Origin: Sphingopyxis terrae subsp. terrae NBRC 15098
GTDB lineage: Bacteria; Pseudomonadota; Alphaproteobacteria; Sphingomonadales; Sphingomonadaceae
DNA: 64,000 nucleotides
Assembly (NCBI RefSeq): GCF_001610975.1
Contig: NZ_CP013342.1
Span: forward strand, 2,923,001 to 2,987,000
Direction of reading: 5' to 3'
Of this stretch, positions 9,497 through 17,196 are shown piece by piece. Made by a program: the position numbers and the translations under genes. Each line of letters starts with the position of its first letter. Position 1 is the first letter of the stretch. Below the pieces are notes generated by a model. That model did not search any database, was not told where the DNA came from, and saw nothing but the letters and a program-made list of their open reading frames with translations.

Positions 9497-10140
9497 TGGC
9501 TTCCTCCGCTGTTGCTGGTCGCCTGTCCGCGCAGGTCGCCTGCGCCCGTCGGCGGTTTGTCGCGATAGGTCTTGATCGCTCGGGTCGCGGTCGTCGGATC
9601 ATTGTCGCGCTCGCTGGTGCCCTTGATCAGATCGTTGGGATCGGCGACCATCGCGGCCAGATTGCTGTTCGTCGCGCAGCCATAGTTGGCCGAGGTCGCG
9701 TTGTTGACGTTGATCGCCGAACGGCTCGACCAGTTGGGGCAGCTCGGCACCGAAGCCGAAGCGCGCGTCACGATCACGCGAACATAGCCCGGCGCGACCG
9801 CGCCCGTCGTCACCGGCACATCGCCGCTGAGCAGCAGGCCGCGGCGTTCGACCATCTCGCGGATCGTTTCCTTCGCGCCGCTGCTGCCATAGGCCGACGG
9901 GTCTTCGATCGCGATACGGTCGCCGTAACGGACGTTCATGGCATCGAGCCAGCCCTGCAGACGGCCTTGCTCGCTGGGGGCGAGGTCACCGCCTGCCGCC
10001 GCGACGTCGAACTGGTAGATATCGTTGCGCACGACCGGCTGATGCACCGATTCAAGGCTGCGATTGCTGTTCGCGGCGCCTGCGCAGCCGGCGAGAGTGG
10101 TTGCCAGCGCCAGGACGGTCCAAGTTGCGATTTTCTTCAT
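9493..10140 (-). CDS. cpaD: Tad pilus outer-membrane lipoprotein CpaD
   Basis: CpaD assists the CpaC secretin in the outer membrane. The 215-residue protein has a lipoprotein signal (MKKIATWTVLALATTLAGC, lipidated Cys19) and the CpaD region with GDVPVTTGAVAPGYVRVIV and CPNWSSRSAINVNNATSANYGC. The start at 10140 has GGAG seven bases upstream; an open frame nine codons longer lacks this and was rejected. It overlaps cpaE by 4 bp and follows cpaC by 23 bases. Confidence 0.9.
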   Translation of the reverse strand: MKKIATWTVLALATTLAGCAGAANSNRSLESVHQPVVRNDIYQFDVAAAGGDLAPSEQGRLQGWLDAMNVRYGDRIAIEDPSAYGSSGAKETIREMVERRGLLLSGDVPVTTGAVAPGYVRVIVTRASASVPSCPNWSSRSAINVNNATSANYGCATNSNLAAMVADPNDLIKGTSERDNDPTTATRAIKTYRDKPPTGAGDLRGQATSNSGGSQ

Positions 10141-10163
10141 CACGTTGCTCCTGTTTGCCAGCA

Positions 10164-11669
10164 TCACTTCTTGAGGTTGAAGCCGGGCGCCGCATCGGGC
10201 GAACCCGCGCGCGGCCGGTCGGCATCGTTCACCGAGGTGTCGAGGCGCGGTTTGGGACGATCGCCGCCCGTCACGCCATCGGTCTGCTGATTGAGCAGCA
10301 GGCGCTGAAGGTCGTTCGCGTCCTGATAGCCATCGGTCGGCAGCTTGATCTCGTTCGCCGACACCGGCTTGACGAGATAGGGTGTAACCACGATCACCAG
10401 TTCGGTTTCACCGCGGCGGAAGCTGTCCGATTTGAACAGCATGCCCAGGATCGGCACGTCGCCGAGGCCAGGCACCTTGTCGATGGCGCCGATCGAACGG
10501 TTGTTCATCAGGCCCGCGATCATGAAGCTTTCGCCCGAACCGAGTTCGACCGTCGTTTCGGCGCGGCGGATGGTCAGCGCGGGGATCTGGAAGCCATCCA
10601 TTTCGATCGCGCCTTCGGTCGACAGTTCCGACACTTCGGGACGGACGCGCAGGCTGATGCGGCCATTCGACAGCACCGTCGGCGTGTAGGCCAGGCTGAC
10701 GCCATATTTGCGATATTCGATCGTCGTGCCGGCGAAGTTGCCGGGGATCGGGATCGGGAATTCGCCGCCCGCCAGGAAGTCGGCGGTTTCACCCGAAATG
10801 GCCGTGAGGTTCGGCTGTGCCAGCGTCACCACCATGCCCGAGCGTTCGCCGAGATCCAGCGAAGCCATCAGGTCCATGCCGAACAGGCGGCCGGCGGCCC
10901 CAAAGCTGTTGGTGCCCGTGGGAACATTGAAATTATAGGCGGTCGTGCCAGGCGCAACCGGCGGTTCGCCTTCGCCCGGATAAAGGATCGAGCCCGGCGA
11001 GCGGCCGCGCACGATGCTGCCGAGAAAGCCGTTGCCCATCGCCCCGTCGCGATCGCGCGACAGCACGTTGCCGCTGATTTCCTTGACGAGCGTGCGGTTC
11101 ACTTCGGCGATGCGGACCTGCAAATTGACCTGCAGCGGCGTCGCGGTGCGCAGGCGCGAAAGTACCTTCGTCTGTTCACCGACAAACGCCTGGACGAGGC
11201 GTTCGGCCTCGGCCGCATCGTCGGGCGACTGGACGGTGCCGGTCAGCAGGACGAAGCCGTTCATCGTGTTCGACTGGATCTTCGCGTCAGGCATTGCGAG
11301 CGCGAGCATCTGGTCGATCGTTTCGATATTGTTGCCGACGCGGGCAACGGTCGAATAGACAACGCGGCCGTTGCCGTCGGTCGCATAGATGCTCGTTTCA
11401 CCCGGCGCCTTGCCGAAGATGTAGAGCTGGCGCGCCGAGCGGACCTGAACGTCGGCAACCTGGTCGTTGGCGACGAAGACGTCCGACATGGCGGCCGGCA
11501 GGCTGACCAGGCGGCCGCGGCCGACCGACAGGTCGATGCTGCTGCTGGCGTTCTGAATGGCCTGCGCAACGGCTTGCTGCGCGGGGGCGGAGATCAGCGT
11601 CGCTGCAACCAGGCCGACGGCCAGGGTGCGGGCGAGGGCCGCCGCCTTGAAATTGGCTTTGCTGTGCAT
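10164..11669 (-). CDS. cpaC: Tad pilus secretin CpaC/RcpA
   Basis: CpaC forms the outer-membrane pore of the Tad pilus. The 501-residue protein has a signal peptide, an N-terminal pilus-secretion domain (SIDLSVGRGRLVSLP, VFVANDQVADVQV), a BON-like segment (GFVLLTGTVQSPDDAAEA) and a C-terminal secretin core (VPGLGDVPILGMLFKSDSFRRGETELVIVVTPYLV). The ATG at 11669 follows a GGGGG sequence at suitable spacing; an in-frame TTG at 11684 would overlap cpaB and is less likely. Only one base separates it from cpaB. Confidence 0.95.
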   Translation of the reverse strand: MHSKANFKAAALARTLAVGLVAATLISAPAQQAVAQAIQNASSSIDLSVGRGRLVSLPAAMSDVFVANDQVADVQVRSARQLYIFGKAPGETSIYATDGNGRVVYSTVARVGNNIETIDQMLALAMPDAKIQSNTMNGFVLLTGTVQSPDDAAEAERLVQAFVGEQTKVLSRLRTATPLQVNLQVRIAEVNRTLVKEISGNVLSRDRDGAMGNGFLGSIVRGRSPGSILYPGEGEPPVAPGTTAYNFNVPTGTNSFGAAGRLFGMDLMASLDLGERSGMVVTLAQPNLTAISGETADFLAGGEFPIPIPGNFAGTTIEYRKYGVSLAYTPTVLSNGRISLRVRPEVSELSTEGAIEMDGFQIPALTIRRAETTVELGSGESFMIAGLMNNRSIGAIDKVPGLGDVPILGMLFKSDSFRRGETELVIVVTPYLVKPVSANEIKLPTDGYQDANDLQRLLLNQQTDGVTGGDRPKPRLDTSVNDADRPRAGSPDAAPGFNLKK

Positions 11670-11670
11670 C

Positions 11671-12693
11671 TTACTTACCCCCAACCGGAACTGCGGTCAC
11701 TTTATCGCCACGGGTCACGCGGACCACCGGGCCGATCGGCACGGCGGCGGCCTGCGGGCTGCCGGCTGCGATCGGCATGCCGGCGGGCGGACGCGGCGCC
11801 GAGACCCGGCCGCTGACCGGAATCCAGAAGCGCGAGACGTCGCCGCCCGTGGTAGCGGTGCGCGACGGGGTCGGACGACCGGCGGCATCGGCCATCATCC
11901 GGCGCTCGGCCGCGCTGCCGCCCTTGGTCGGCACGTTCACGTCGCCCGACGCGATCGCCGCTTCGAGTTCGCCGGTGTTTTCGGCGAGCGGACGCAGCGC
12001 GAGCGAGAGCTTGCCCATATTTTCGGCGACCGCGATGCGTTCGGCGATGTCGGGCGTTGCTTCCAGCGTCACCGAGCCGAAGGTGCGCACCGGCGTCTTG
12101 CCGGTTTCGTCTTCGGCGTCGTAGCGCTGGTCGGTGGCAAGGACGCGGACGTTCCGCACGATGGTTTCGGCGGTGTAGAGCTGGTCGTCGGGATAGGAGC
12201 TGCCCTCCTTGACCGCGATCGTCTGCGCGAGCAGCACGTCGACGCGGTCGCCCGGGAAGACGAAACCGGCAACGCCCTGTTCCTGGGAAACCTTGACCGT
12301 CACGGCGCGCATGCCCGGTGCGAGAGCGGCAGCAAGGAAGCCGCGGTCATCGGGATGGACGAGCGAGCCCTGGGTCAGCGGCTGACCGGCGGTGATCGGG
12401 TAGCGCACGACGGTGCCCACCAGCGTATTCACGTCGGTCTTGTCCTTCAGGAAGTAGGCCTTCTCGACCAACTCCTTCGGCCACGGCTGATAGCGGAAGC
12501 TGTCGGGGCCGATAATCGTGCCCGTCGGCAGCTGCCGTGTCGCGACGAGGATCATGGGGCCGTTGATTTCGGGCGCCGCTGCTGCGCGCGCCGTCGGTGC
12601 GGAGGAACCCCGCATCATCTGGTTGACCCCGAACGCCGCGCCGATCGCAATGATCAACGCGCCGACGATCAGCATAATCTTTCGCGTATCCAT
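11671..12693 (-). CDS. cpaB: Tad pilus assembly protein CpaB/RcpC
   Basis: CpaB is a periplasmic, membrane-anchored protein of the Tad system with a SAF domain. The 340-residue protein starts with an inner-membrane anchor (IMLIVGALIIAIGAAFGVN), followed by a SAF domain (MILVATRQLPTGTIIGPDSF) and the RcpC/CpaB region (FVFPGDRVDVLLA). The C-terminus is Pro/Ala-rich. It is 47 bases downstream of cpaA and one base upstream of cpaC. Confidence 0.92.
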   Translation of the reverse strand: MDTRKIMLIVGALIIAIGAAFGVNQMMRGSSAPTARAAAAPEINGPMILVATRQLPTGTIIGPDSFRYQPWPKELVEKAYFLKDKTDVNTLVGTVVRYPITAGQPLTQGSLVHPDDRGFLAAALAPGMRAVTVKVSQEQGVAGFVFPGDRVDVLLAQTIAVKEGSSYPDDQLYTAETIVRNVRVLATDQRYDAEDETGKTPVRTFGSVTLEATPDIAERIAVAENMGKLSLALRPLAENTGELEAAIASGDVNVPTKGGSAAERRMMADAAGRPTPSRTATTGGDVSRFWIPVSGRVSAPRPPAGMPIAAGSPQAAAVPIGPVVRVTRGDKVTAVPVGGK

Positions 12694-12740
12694 GACGGTT
12701 TTTCGCCTCCTACACCCACCGGACGCGGGGATGCTTGCCC

Positions 12741-13229
12741 TCAGGTCGATCCGATAAACTGAAACTGGTTAAGATAGTGTTGGTGAAGCGCCCAAAGGCC
12801 CCCGGCGGCGATCGCGAGCCCGTAGGGAACCTCTATCGCCTTGTCCGAAGGACGAATTTTGGACTGAATCAGCATCACAGCCGACAGGATTCCGCCCCCG
12901 ATCGCCATGATGGTCAGCATGGGAAAGTACAAATAAAGTGGAATCCAGAGCATCACGGCGCCGATCATCTTCACATCACCGCCGCCCATCGCTCCCAGAG
13001 CGAAGAGACCGGCGAACACCGCGAAGACCGCAAAGGCGGCGCCGAACTGCATCGGCATGTCGGGCCAGAATGCCATGCCCGACACTATCCAGAAGGGGAT
13101 AGCGAAGAGGGCGATGGTCGCATTGAGGCCGTTCGAGATAGTGCGCGAGCGCAGGTCGCTGACCGCCGCGGCGATCATCAACAAGGCGAGCAGCCCCATC
13201 AGGCCCAATGCGATGATTTTCTGGTCCAT
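12741..13229 (-). CDS. cpaA: Prepilin peptidase CpaA/TadV
   Basis: CpaA cleaves the leader of Flp-type prepilins in the inner membrane. The 162-residue protein is the short A24 type with about five hydrophobic segments and both catalytic aspartates: AVSDLRSRTISN and the GGGDVKMIGA motif. The start MDQKII was chosen because the first membrane helix begins there; the open frame continues upstream into the divergent promoter. It is the first gene of the Tad operon. No Flp prepilin gene lies upstream, where one is often found. Confidence 0.92.
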   Translation of the reverse strand: MDQKIIALGLMGLLALLMIAAAVSDLRSRTISNGLNATIALFAIPFWIVSGMAFWPDMPMQFGAAFAVFAVFAGLFALGAMGGGDVKMIGAVMLWIPLYLYFPMLTIMAIGGGILSAVMLIQSKIRPSDKAIEVPYGLAIAAGGLWALHQHYLNQFQFIGST

Positions 13230-13323
13230 GCCGCCGCTGTAGCGACTATGGCTTATCAAATAGTAACCATGAGTGTGCGCCCGCCGGGTTGCATTCCGCG
13301 GGCCAGCGGATATGCGGCGTCGC

Positions 13324-14463
13324 ATGTCCGACCCGCGCCCTTCCTCCACCGACGTGCTGATCGTTGGCGCGGGCATCGCCGGTGCAAGCGTGGCCGCCGC
13401 GCTGGCGCCGCACCGCCGCGTGCTGATGGTCGAGGCCGAGGAGGCGCCCGGCTATCATGCGACGGGCCGGTCGGCGGCCTTCTGGCACGAAAGCTATGGC
13501 GGCCCCGGCGTGCAACCGCTGTCCGCTGCGTCGTTCGATGCGCTGGCGCGGCCGGCAGCCGATTTTTCCGACAAGCCTTTCCTGACGCCGCGCACCGCGC
13601 TGACCATCGGTCGCGGCGGCGCGGAGACCGCGGCGGTCGATGCCTTCGTTGCCGAATTTCGCGCCAAGGGGGTTGTGATCGACCGCATGGGTTTCGACGC
13701 GATGGCGGCGCTGGTGCCCGGTCTGCGATCCGAATGGACCGCCGCCGCCTATGAAGCGGCGTGCAGCGACATCGACGTCGGCGCGTTGCATGCGGCCTAT
13801 CTGCGCGCGGCGAAGCGCGGCGGGGCGGTGCTTGCAACGCGCGCGCGTTTCGACGGTGCGCGCCGGGTCACCGGCGGCTGGGAGGTCAGCGTCGGGGGCG
13901 AAACACTGCGCGCCGAGCTGATCGTCGATGCCGCAGGCGCATGGGCCGATATGGTCGCTGCGCGCTGCGGGATCGCGCCGGTCGGCATCCAGCCCTATCG
14001 CCGGACGGTGGCGCAGCTTCGCCTGGACGTGCCCATCACCGCTGACTTGCCACTGATCGTCCATGTCGGCGGCGACTTTTATTTCAAGGGCGCCGGAGAG
14101 GGGCGCGTCTGGCTGAGCCCGCACGACGAGACGCCGTCCGAGCCGTGCGATGCCGCGCCCGAGGAGTGGGACGTGGCGGTCGCGATCGAACGGATGCAGT
14201 CGGTGGTCGACTGGCCCGTCGCCGCGGTCGAGCGCAAATGGGCCGGGCTGCGCAGCTTCGCCCCCGATCGCCTGCCGGTCTTCGGCGCCGACCCGGCCGA
14301 GCCCGCTTTCATCTGGTGCGCGGGGCAGGGCGGTTTCGGCATCCAGACGTCGCCCGCGATCGGCGCACTGCTCGCCGCACAGCTTGGCGCGCCGGCGCCG
14401 GGCGGGGCGATCGGCGCGGTCGATGCCTTCGCCTATGCGCCGGGCCGGTTCGGCGCACACTGA
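13324..14463 (+). CDS. FAD-dependent oxidoreductase of the DAO family (D-amino acid / glycine oxidase-like)
   Basis: The protein of about 379 residues has an N-terminal FAD-binding Rossmann motif (DVLIVGAGIAGASVAAAL), a GYHATGRSAAFWHESYGG segment, VDAAGAWADMVAARCG and the C-terminal FAD contact (FIWCAGQGGFGIQTSPAIG). DAO-family members oxidise amino acids, amines or 2-hydroxy acids such as L-2-hydroxyglutarate; the substrate cannot be read from the sequence. An ATG four codons upstream (13312) is an alternative start. It is divergent from cpaA across about 90 bases. Confidence 0.85.
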   Translation: MSDPRPSSTDVLIVGAGIAGASVAAALAPHRRVLMVEAEEAPGYHATGRSAAFWHESYGGPGVQPLSAASFDALARPAADFSDKPFLTPRTALTIGRGGAETAAVDAFVAEFRAKGVVIDRMGFDAMAALVPGLRSEWTAAAYEAACSDIDVGALHAAYLRAAKRGGAVLATRARFDGARRVTGGWEVSVGGETLRAELIVDAAGAWADMVAARCGIAPVGIQPYRRTVAQLRLDVPITADLPLIVHVGGDFYFKGAGEGRVWLSPHDETPSEPCDAAPEEWDVAVAIERMQSVVDWPVAAVERKWAGLRSFAPDRLPVFGADPAEPAFIWCAGQGGFGIQTSPAIGALLAAQLGAPAPGGAIGAVDAFAYAPGRFGAH

Positions 14464-14547
14464 CACTCGGCGCTTGCGCTCGCAAATCAGGGGTTTAGGA
14501 TGCGGGAGCCGCGTCGCCCGTGGCGCGGCTGACCAGTGGAGGTACCC

Positions 14548-14724
14548 GTGGCCCATTATTTCGAGATCAAGAAGAACAAGGCCGGCGAGTTCGTCGCCTA
14601 TTTCAAATATAACAGCGAAACGATCTTCTGGACCGAAGGCTATAGCAGCAAGGCATCGGCGAAGAACGCCATCGAGTCGATCAAAAAGAACGGCCCTGCC
14701 GCGGAAACCCGCGAAGCCGAATGA
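14548..14724 (+). CDS. DUF1508 (YegP-like) small protein
   Basis: The 58-residue protein (MAHYFEIKKNKAGEFVAYFK and onwards, with ETIFWTEGYSSKASAKNAIE) is one copy of the DUF1508 beta-alpha unit. E. coli YegP has two copies. The biochemical role is not known. The GTG start is set by a perfect GGAGG five bases upstream (14538-14542). It converges on dcd, with a hairpin between them. Confidence 0.9.
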   Translation: MAHYFEIKKNKAGEFVAYFKYNSETIFWTEGYSSKASAKNAIESIKKNGPAAETREAE

Positions 14725-14731
14725 TCCCGGC

Positions 14732-14758
14732 GGCGCGGGCGCATTTGGCGTCCGCGCC
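14732..14758. terminator. Hairpin between convergent DUF1508 gene and dcd
   Basis: An 11-bp stem with one wobble pair (GGCGCGGGCGC / GCGTCCGCGCC, loop ATTTG) lies in the 54-base convergent gap. There is no clear T run, so termination is inferred from position. Confidence 0.5.
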
Positions 14759-14778
14759 AGCTGGTACGCTCGAGCGAA

Positions 14779-15333
14779 CTACAGCTTGGGCAGCGTGACG
14801 CCCTGTTGCCCCATATATTTGCCGGCGCGGTCGGCGTAGCTCGTCTCGCACGGTTCGTTCCCCTGCAGGAACAGGAACTGGCACGCGCCTTCGTTGGCAT
14901 AGATTTTGGCGGGCAGCGGAGTGGTGTTCGAAAACTCCAGCGTCACATGCCCCTCCCAACCCGGTTCGAGCGGGGTGACGTTCACGATGATGCCGCAGCG
15001 CGCATAGGTCGATTTGCCGAGGCAGATGACAAGGACGTCGCGGGGGATACGGAAATATTCGACCGTCCGGGCGAGCGCGAAGCTGTTCGGCGGGATGATG
15101 CAAACATCGGTTTCGCGGTCGACGAAGCTGTTCGCGGCGAAATCCTTGGGATCGACGACCGCGCTGTCGACATTGGTGAAAATCTTGAATTCGGGCGCGA
15201 CGCGCGCATCATAGCCGTAGGACGAGAGGCCGTAGCTGATGCAGCCGTCACGCCGCTGCGCCTCCACGAAGGGTTCGATCATGCCCTGCGTCCGGGCGGC
15301 TTCGCGAATCCATTTATCGGAAAGAATGCTCAT
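14779..15333 (-). CDS. dcd: dCTP deaminase
   Basis: Dcd converts dCTP to dUTP, which feeds dTMP synthesis through dUTPase. The 184-residue protein has the family's usual length and landmarks: [34 protein letters not shown], the catalytic Glu in [17 protein letters not shown], and [12 protein letters not shown] at the C-terminus. Cytidine deaminase is encoded just upstream on the same strand (gap 39 bases), so two pyrimidine deaminases are neighbours. Confidence 0.97.
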   Translation of the reverse strand: MSILSDKWIREAARTQGMIEPFVEAQRRDGCISYGLSSYGYDARVAPEFKIFTNVDSAVVDPKDFAANSFVDRETDVCIIPPNSFALARTVEYFRIPRDVLVICLGKSTYARCGIIVNVTPLEPGWEGHVTLEFSNTTPLPAKIYANEGACQFLFLQGNEPCETSYADRAGKYMGQQGVTLPKL

Positions 15334-15372
15334 GCCGCTGTCTTGTCGGTCCTCGGCGGCTTGCGCAAGCGG

Positions 15373-15825
15373 TCAGTCGGGGATCATCCCCAGATCCTTC
15401 GGCCCGAAGGCGGCGGGGAGCAGTTCGCTCAGGCGATAGGTGGTGACCGCGCTGCCGTCGCCCGAAGCGCAGTGGACCAGGATATCGGTTTTCGACCGTT
15501 CGGCGGCTTCGTTTAGTATCTGGCGGCAGCGGCCGCAGGGGTTGACCGGATCGCTGCCGATCAGTGCATCGCCCTCGGGGCGCCCGCCGATGATGGCGAC
15601 TTCGGCGAGTTCGCCGATCCAGCCTTCGTTGGCGATCTTGGCGACTGCGGTGGTCTCCGCGCAGAGCGTCAGACCGTAGCTCGCGTTTTCGACATTGGCA
15701 CCGGTCACGACATCGCCGTTTTTCAACAGCAGCGCGGCGCCGACATGAAAGCCCGAATAGGGGGCATAGGCGCGGCTCGCGGCGTCGCGCGCGGCATCGA
15801 TCAGGGCATCGCGGGTGTCGGTCAT
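15373..15825 (-). CDS. cdd: Cytidine deaminase
   Basis: Cdd deaminates cytidine and deoxycytidine in pyrimidine salvage. The 150-residue protein is the short tetrameric type. It has the substrate loop YAPYSGFHVGAAL, the zinc/catalytic motif CAETTAV and the second zinc motif PCGRCRQIL. The start MTDTRD follows from a 1-base overlap (TAATG) with the GH25-like gene upstream; earlier in-frame starts lie inside that gene. Confidence 0.95.
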   Translation of the reverse strand: MTDTRDALIDAARDAASRAYAPYSGFHVGAALLLKNGDVVTGANVENASYGLTLCAETTAVAKIANEGWIGELAEVAIIGGRPEGDALIGSDPVNPCGRCRQILNEAAERSKTDILVHCASGDGSAVTTYRLSELLPAAFGPKDLGMIPD

Positions 15826-16586
15826 TATTCCTGTCCTTCGGGTCGCAGCACGTTCCAGCCCACCGTTCCGCCGGCGCCGGTCAGCCGGACATAGTCGTTC
15901 GCCTGCCACATCGCCCAGGGGTGGGCGCCATAATCGGGTTCGAAAAAGTCGCGGCGCAGCCAGGTCGTGCGGGCAATTCCGGCGGTGACGCGATAATCGG
16001 CCTCGAAGGCGGGGCCGGGCGCGATCACGCTGCGCTTGCCGGTATGCGCCTCGATCTGCGCGAGGAAGGTCGCAAGTTCGCTGAGCAGCAGCGCGCGCGT
16101 CGGCCGGTCGGGGCAGCGGTCGTCATAGTCGAGCCATACCACCGGCGGCAGCGCATCGGCGCGGCGCGCGACGTGGCGGATGAAATTGGCCGCCTGGTCG
16201 GTTGCCAGCTTGCACAGGCTGTAGCGATGGATCGCGCCCACCTGCACGCCGACGACGCGCGCCTGCGCGGCGTTGCGGGCATATTGCGGATCGATGCCGT
16301 CGGCGCCGTCGGTCGCCATGACATAGGCGAAATCGGCGCCCGCCGCCTTGATCGATCCCCAGTGGACCTTGCCATTGTCGGCGGAGATGGTGACGCCCTG
16401 AATCGGATAGAGCGCGCGGTCGGGCGTCCAGCGCGCCGCCCACCACAGCGCGAGACCGGCGAGCAGCAGGATCAGGACGAGTCCGCCGCCGATCCGGCGC
16501 GCCAGCCGGGCGGAGCGTGCCCGCCAGTCGGACAGGCCTTTCGTTGCGGTTTTGCCCTTTGTTTTTACCCCCGCGCGCATCGTCAT
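15825..16586 (-). CDS. Membrane-anchored GH25-like (lysozyme fold) protein with altered active site
   Basis: The 253-residue protein has a basic cytoplasmic tail, one membrane anchor (about residues 32-50) and a periplasmic GH25-like domain. The domain shows IQGVTISADNGKVHWGSIK, FAYVMATDGADGIDP, IHRYSLC and VVWLDYDDRC, in the order of GH25 muramidases. The usual first-strand Asp (DVS) reads Thr66 (TIS), and the usual D-x-E pair reads Asp153-Tyr-Asp155, so activity is doubtful or modified. The gene overlaps the UPF0262 gene by 4 bp and cdd by 1 bp, so all three should be co-translated. Confidence 0.75.
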   Translation of the reverse strand: MTMRAGVKTKGKTATKGLSDWRARSARLARRIGGGLVLILLLAGLALWWAARWTPDRALYPIQGVTISADNGKVHWGSIKAAGADFAYVMATDGADGIDPQYARNAAQARVVGVQVGAIHRYSLCKLATDQAANFIRHVARRADALPPVVWLDYDDRCPDRPTRALLLSELATFLAQIEAHTGKRSVIAPGPAFEADYRVTAGIARTTWLRRDFFEPDYGAHPWAMWQANDYVRLTGAGGTVGWNVLRPEGQE

Positions 16587-17080
16587 CCCTTGATGTGAAG
16601 CACACAGATCAGCGTGAAGAGACGGCGCGCGGTGTCGAAATCGACCGCGATCTTGCCATCGAGCCGGTCCATCAGCATTTCGGCGGCCTCGTTGTGCAGC
16701 GCGCGGCGCGCCATGTCGACGGTCTCGATCTGCTGCGCGGTAGAGGTCTTGATTGCCTGATAATAGCTGTCGCAGATCGCGAAATAGTCGCGGATCGGAC
16801 GGCGGAAGCGCCCGAGGCCCAGGATTACCGCTTCGAGCGGCGAGCCGTCCTCGCGGCTGATCTCGAAGATCAGGCGGCCGTCCTCGACGCGGAGCATCAG
16901 GCGATAGGGGCCGGCATAGCCATCGGGGTGGCCGCGCTGCGGCACGAACTTGTTGTCCTCGATCAGATCGAAGATTGCGACGCGCCGCTCCTGTTCGACA
17001 TCGGGGTTGCGCCAGACGATCGAGCCCTCGTCGAGCTCTACCGAGATGATGCGCTGTTTCGATGGGTCGGCGTCGGTCAT
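16583..17080 (-). CDS. UPF0262 family protein
   Basis: The 165-residue protein matches the alphaproteobacterial UPF0262 family, of unknown function. Visible landmarks are RIISVELDEGSIVWRNPDVE, ERRVAIFDLIEDNKF, GPYRLMLRVEDGRLIFEI, and PIRDYFAICDSYYQAIKT. No catalytic motif is evident and it looks soluble. It is first of a coupled run with the GH25-like protein and cdd, and is divergent from dnaB. Confidence 0.85.
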   Translation of the reverse strand: MTDADPSKQRIISVELDEGSIVWRNPDVEQERRVAIFDLIEDNKFVPQRGHPDGYAGPYRLMLRVEDGRLIFEISREDGSPLEAVILGLGRFRRPIRDYFAICDSYYQAIKTSTAQQIETVDMARRALHNEAAEMLMDRLDGKIAVDFDTARRLFTLICVLHIKG

Positions 17081-17125
17081 GCTGTCCGTGCTTCTACTTG
17101 GCCGGGCGCGAAGGGCAAGGGCGAC

Positions 17126-17134
17126 TTATTCACA
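17126..17134 (+). promoter_or_regulatory. DnaA box in the dnaB promoter region
   Basis: The sequence TTATTCACA matches the DnaA box consensus TTATNCACA exactly and lies 63 bases upstream of the dnaB start, in the divergent region shared with the UPF0262 gene. A weaker related sequence (CCACAGTTATG) follows within 16 bases. It may link dnaB transcription to DnaA; a chance match is possible. Confidence 0.5.
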
Positions 17135-17196
17135 GCATTCCACAGTTATGATAGGTTGATCGATATCGTCGATTGCGCCCGCCGCGCCTTCGACGC

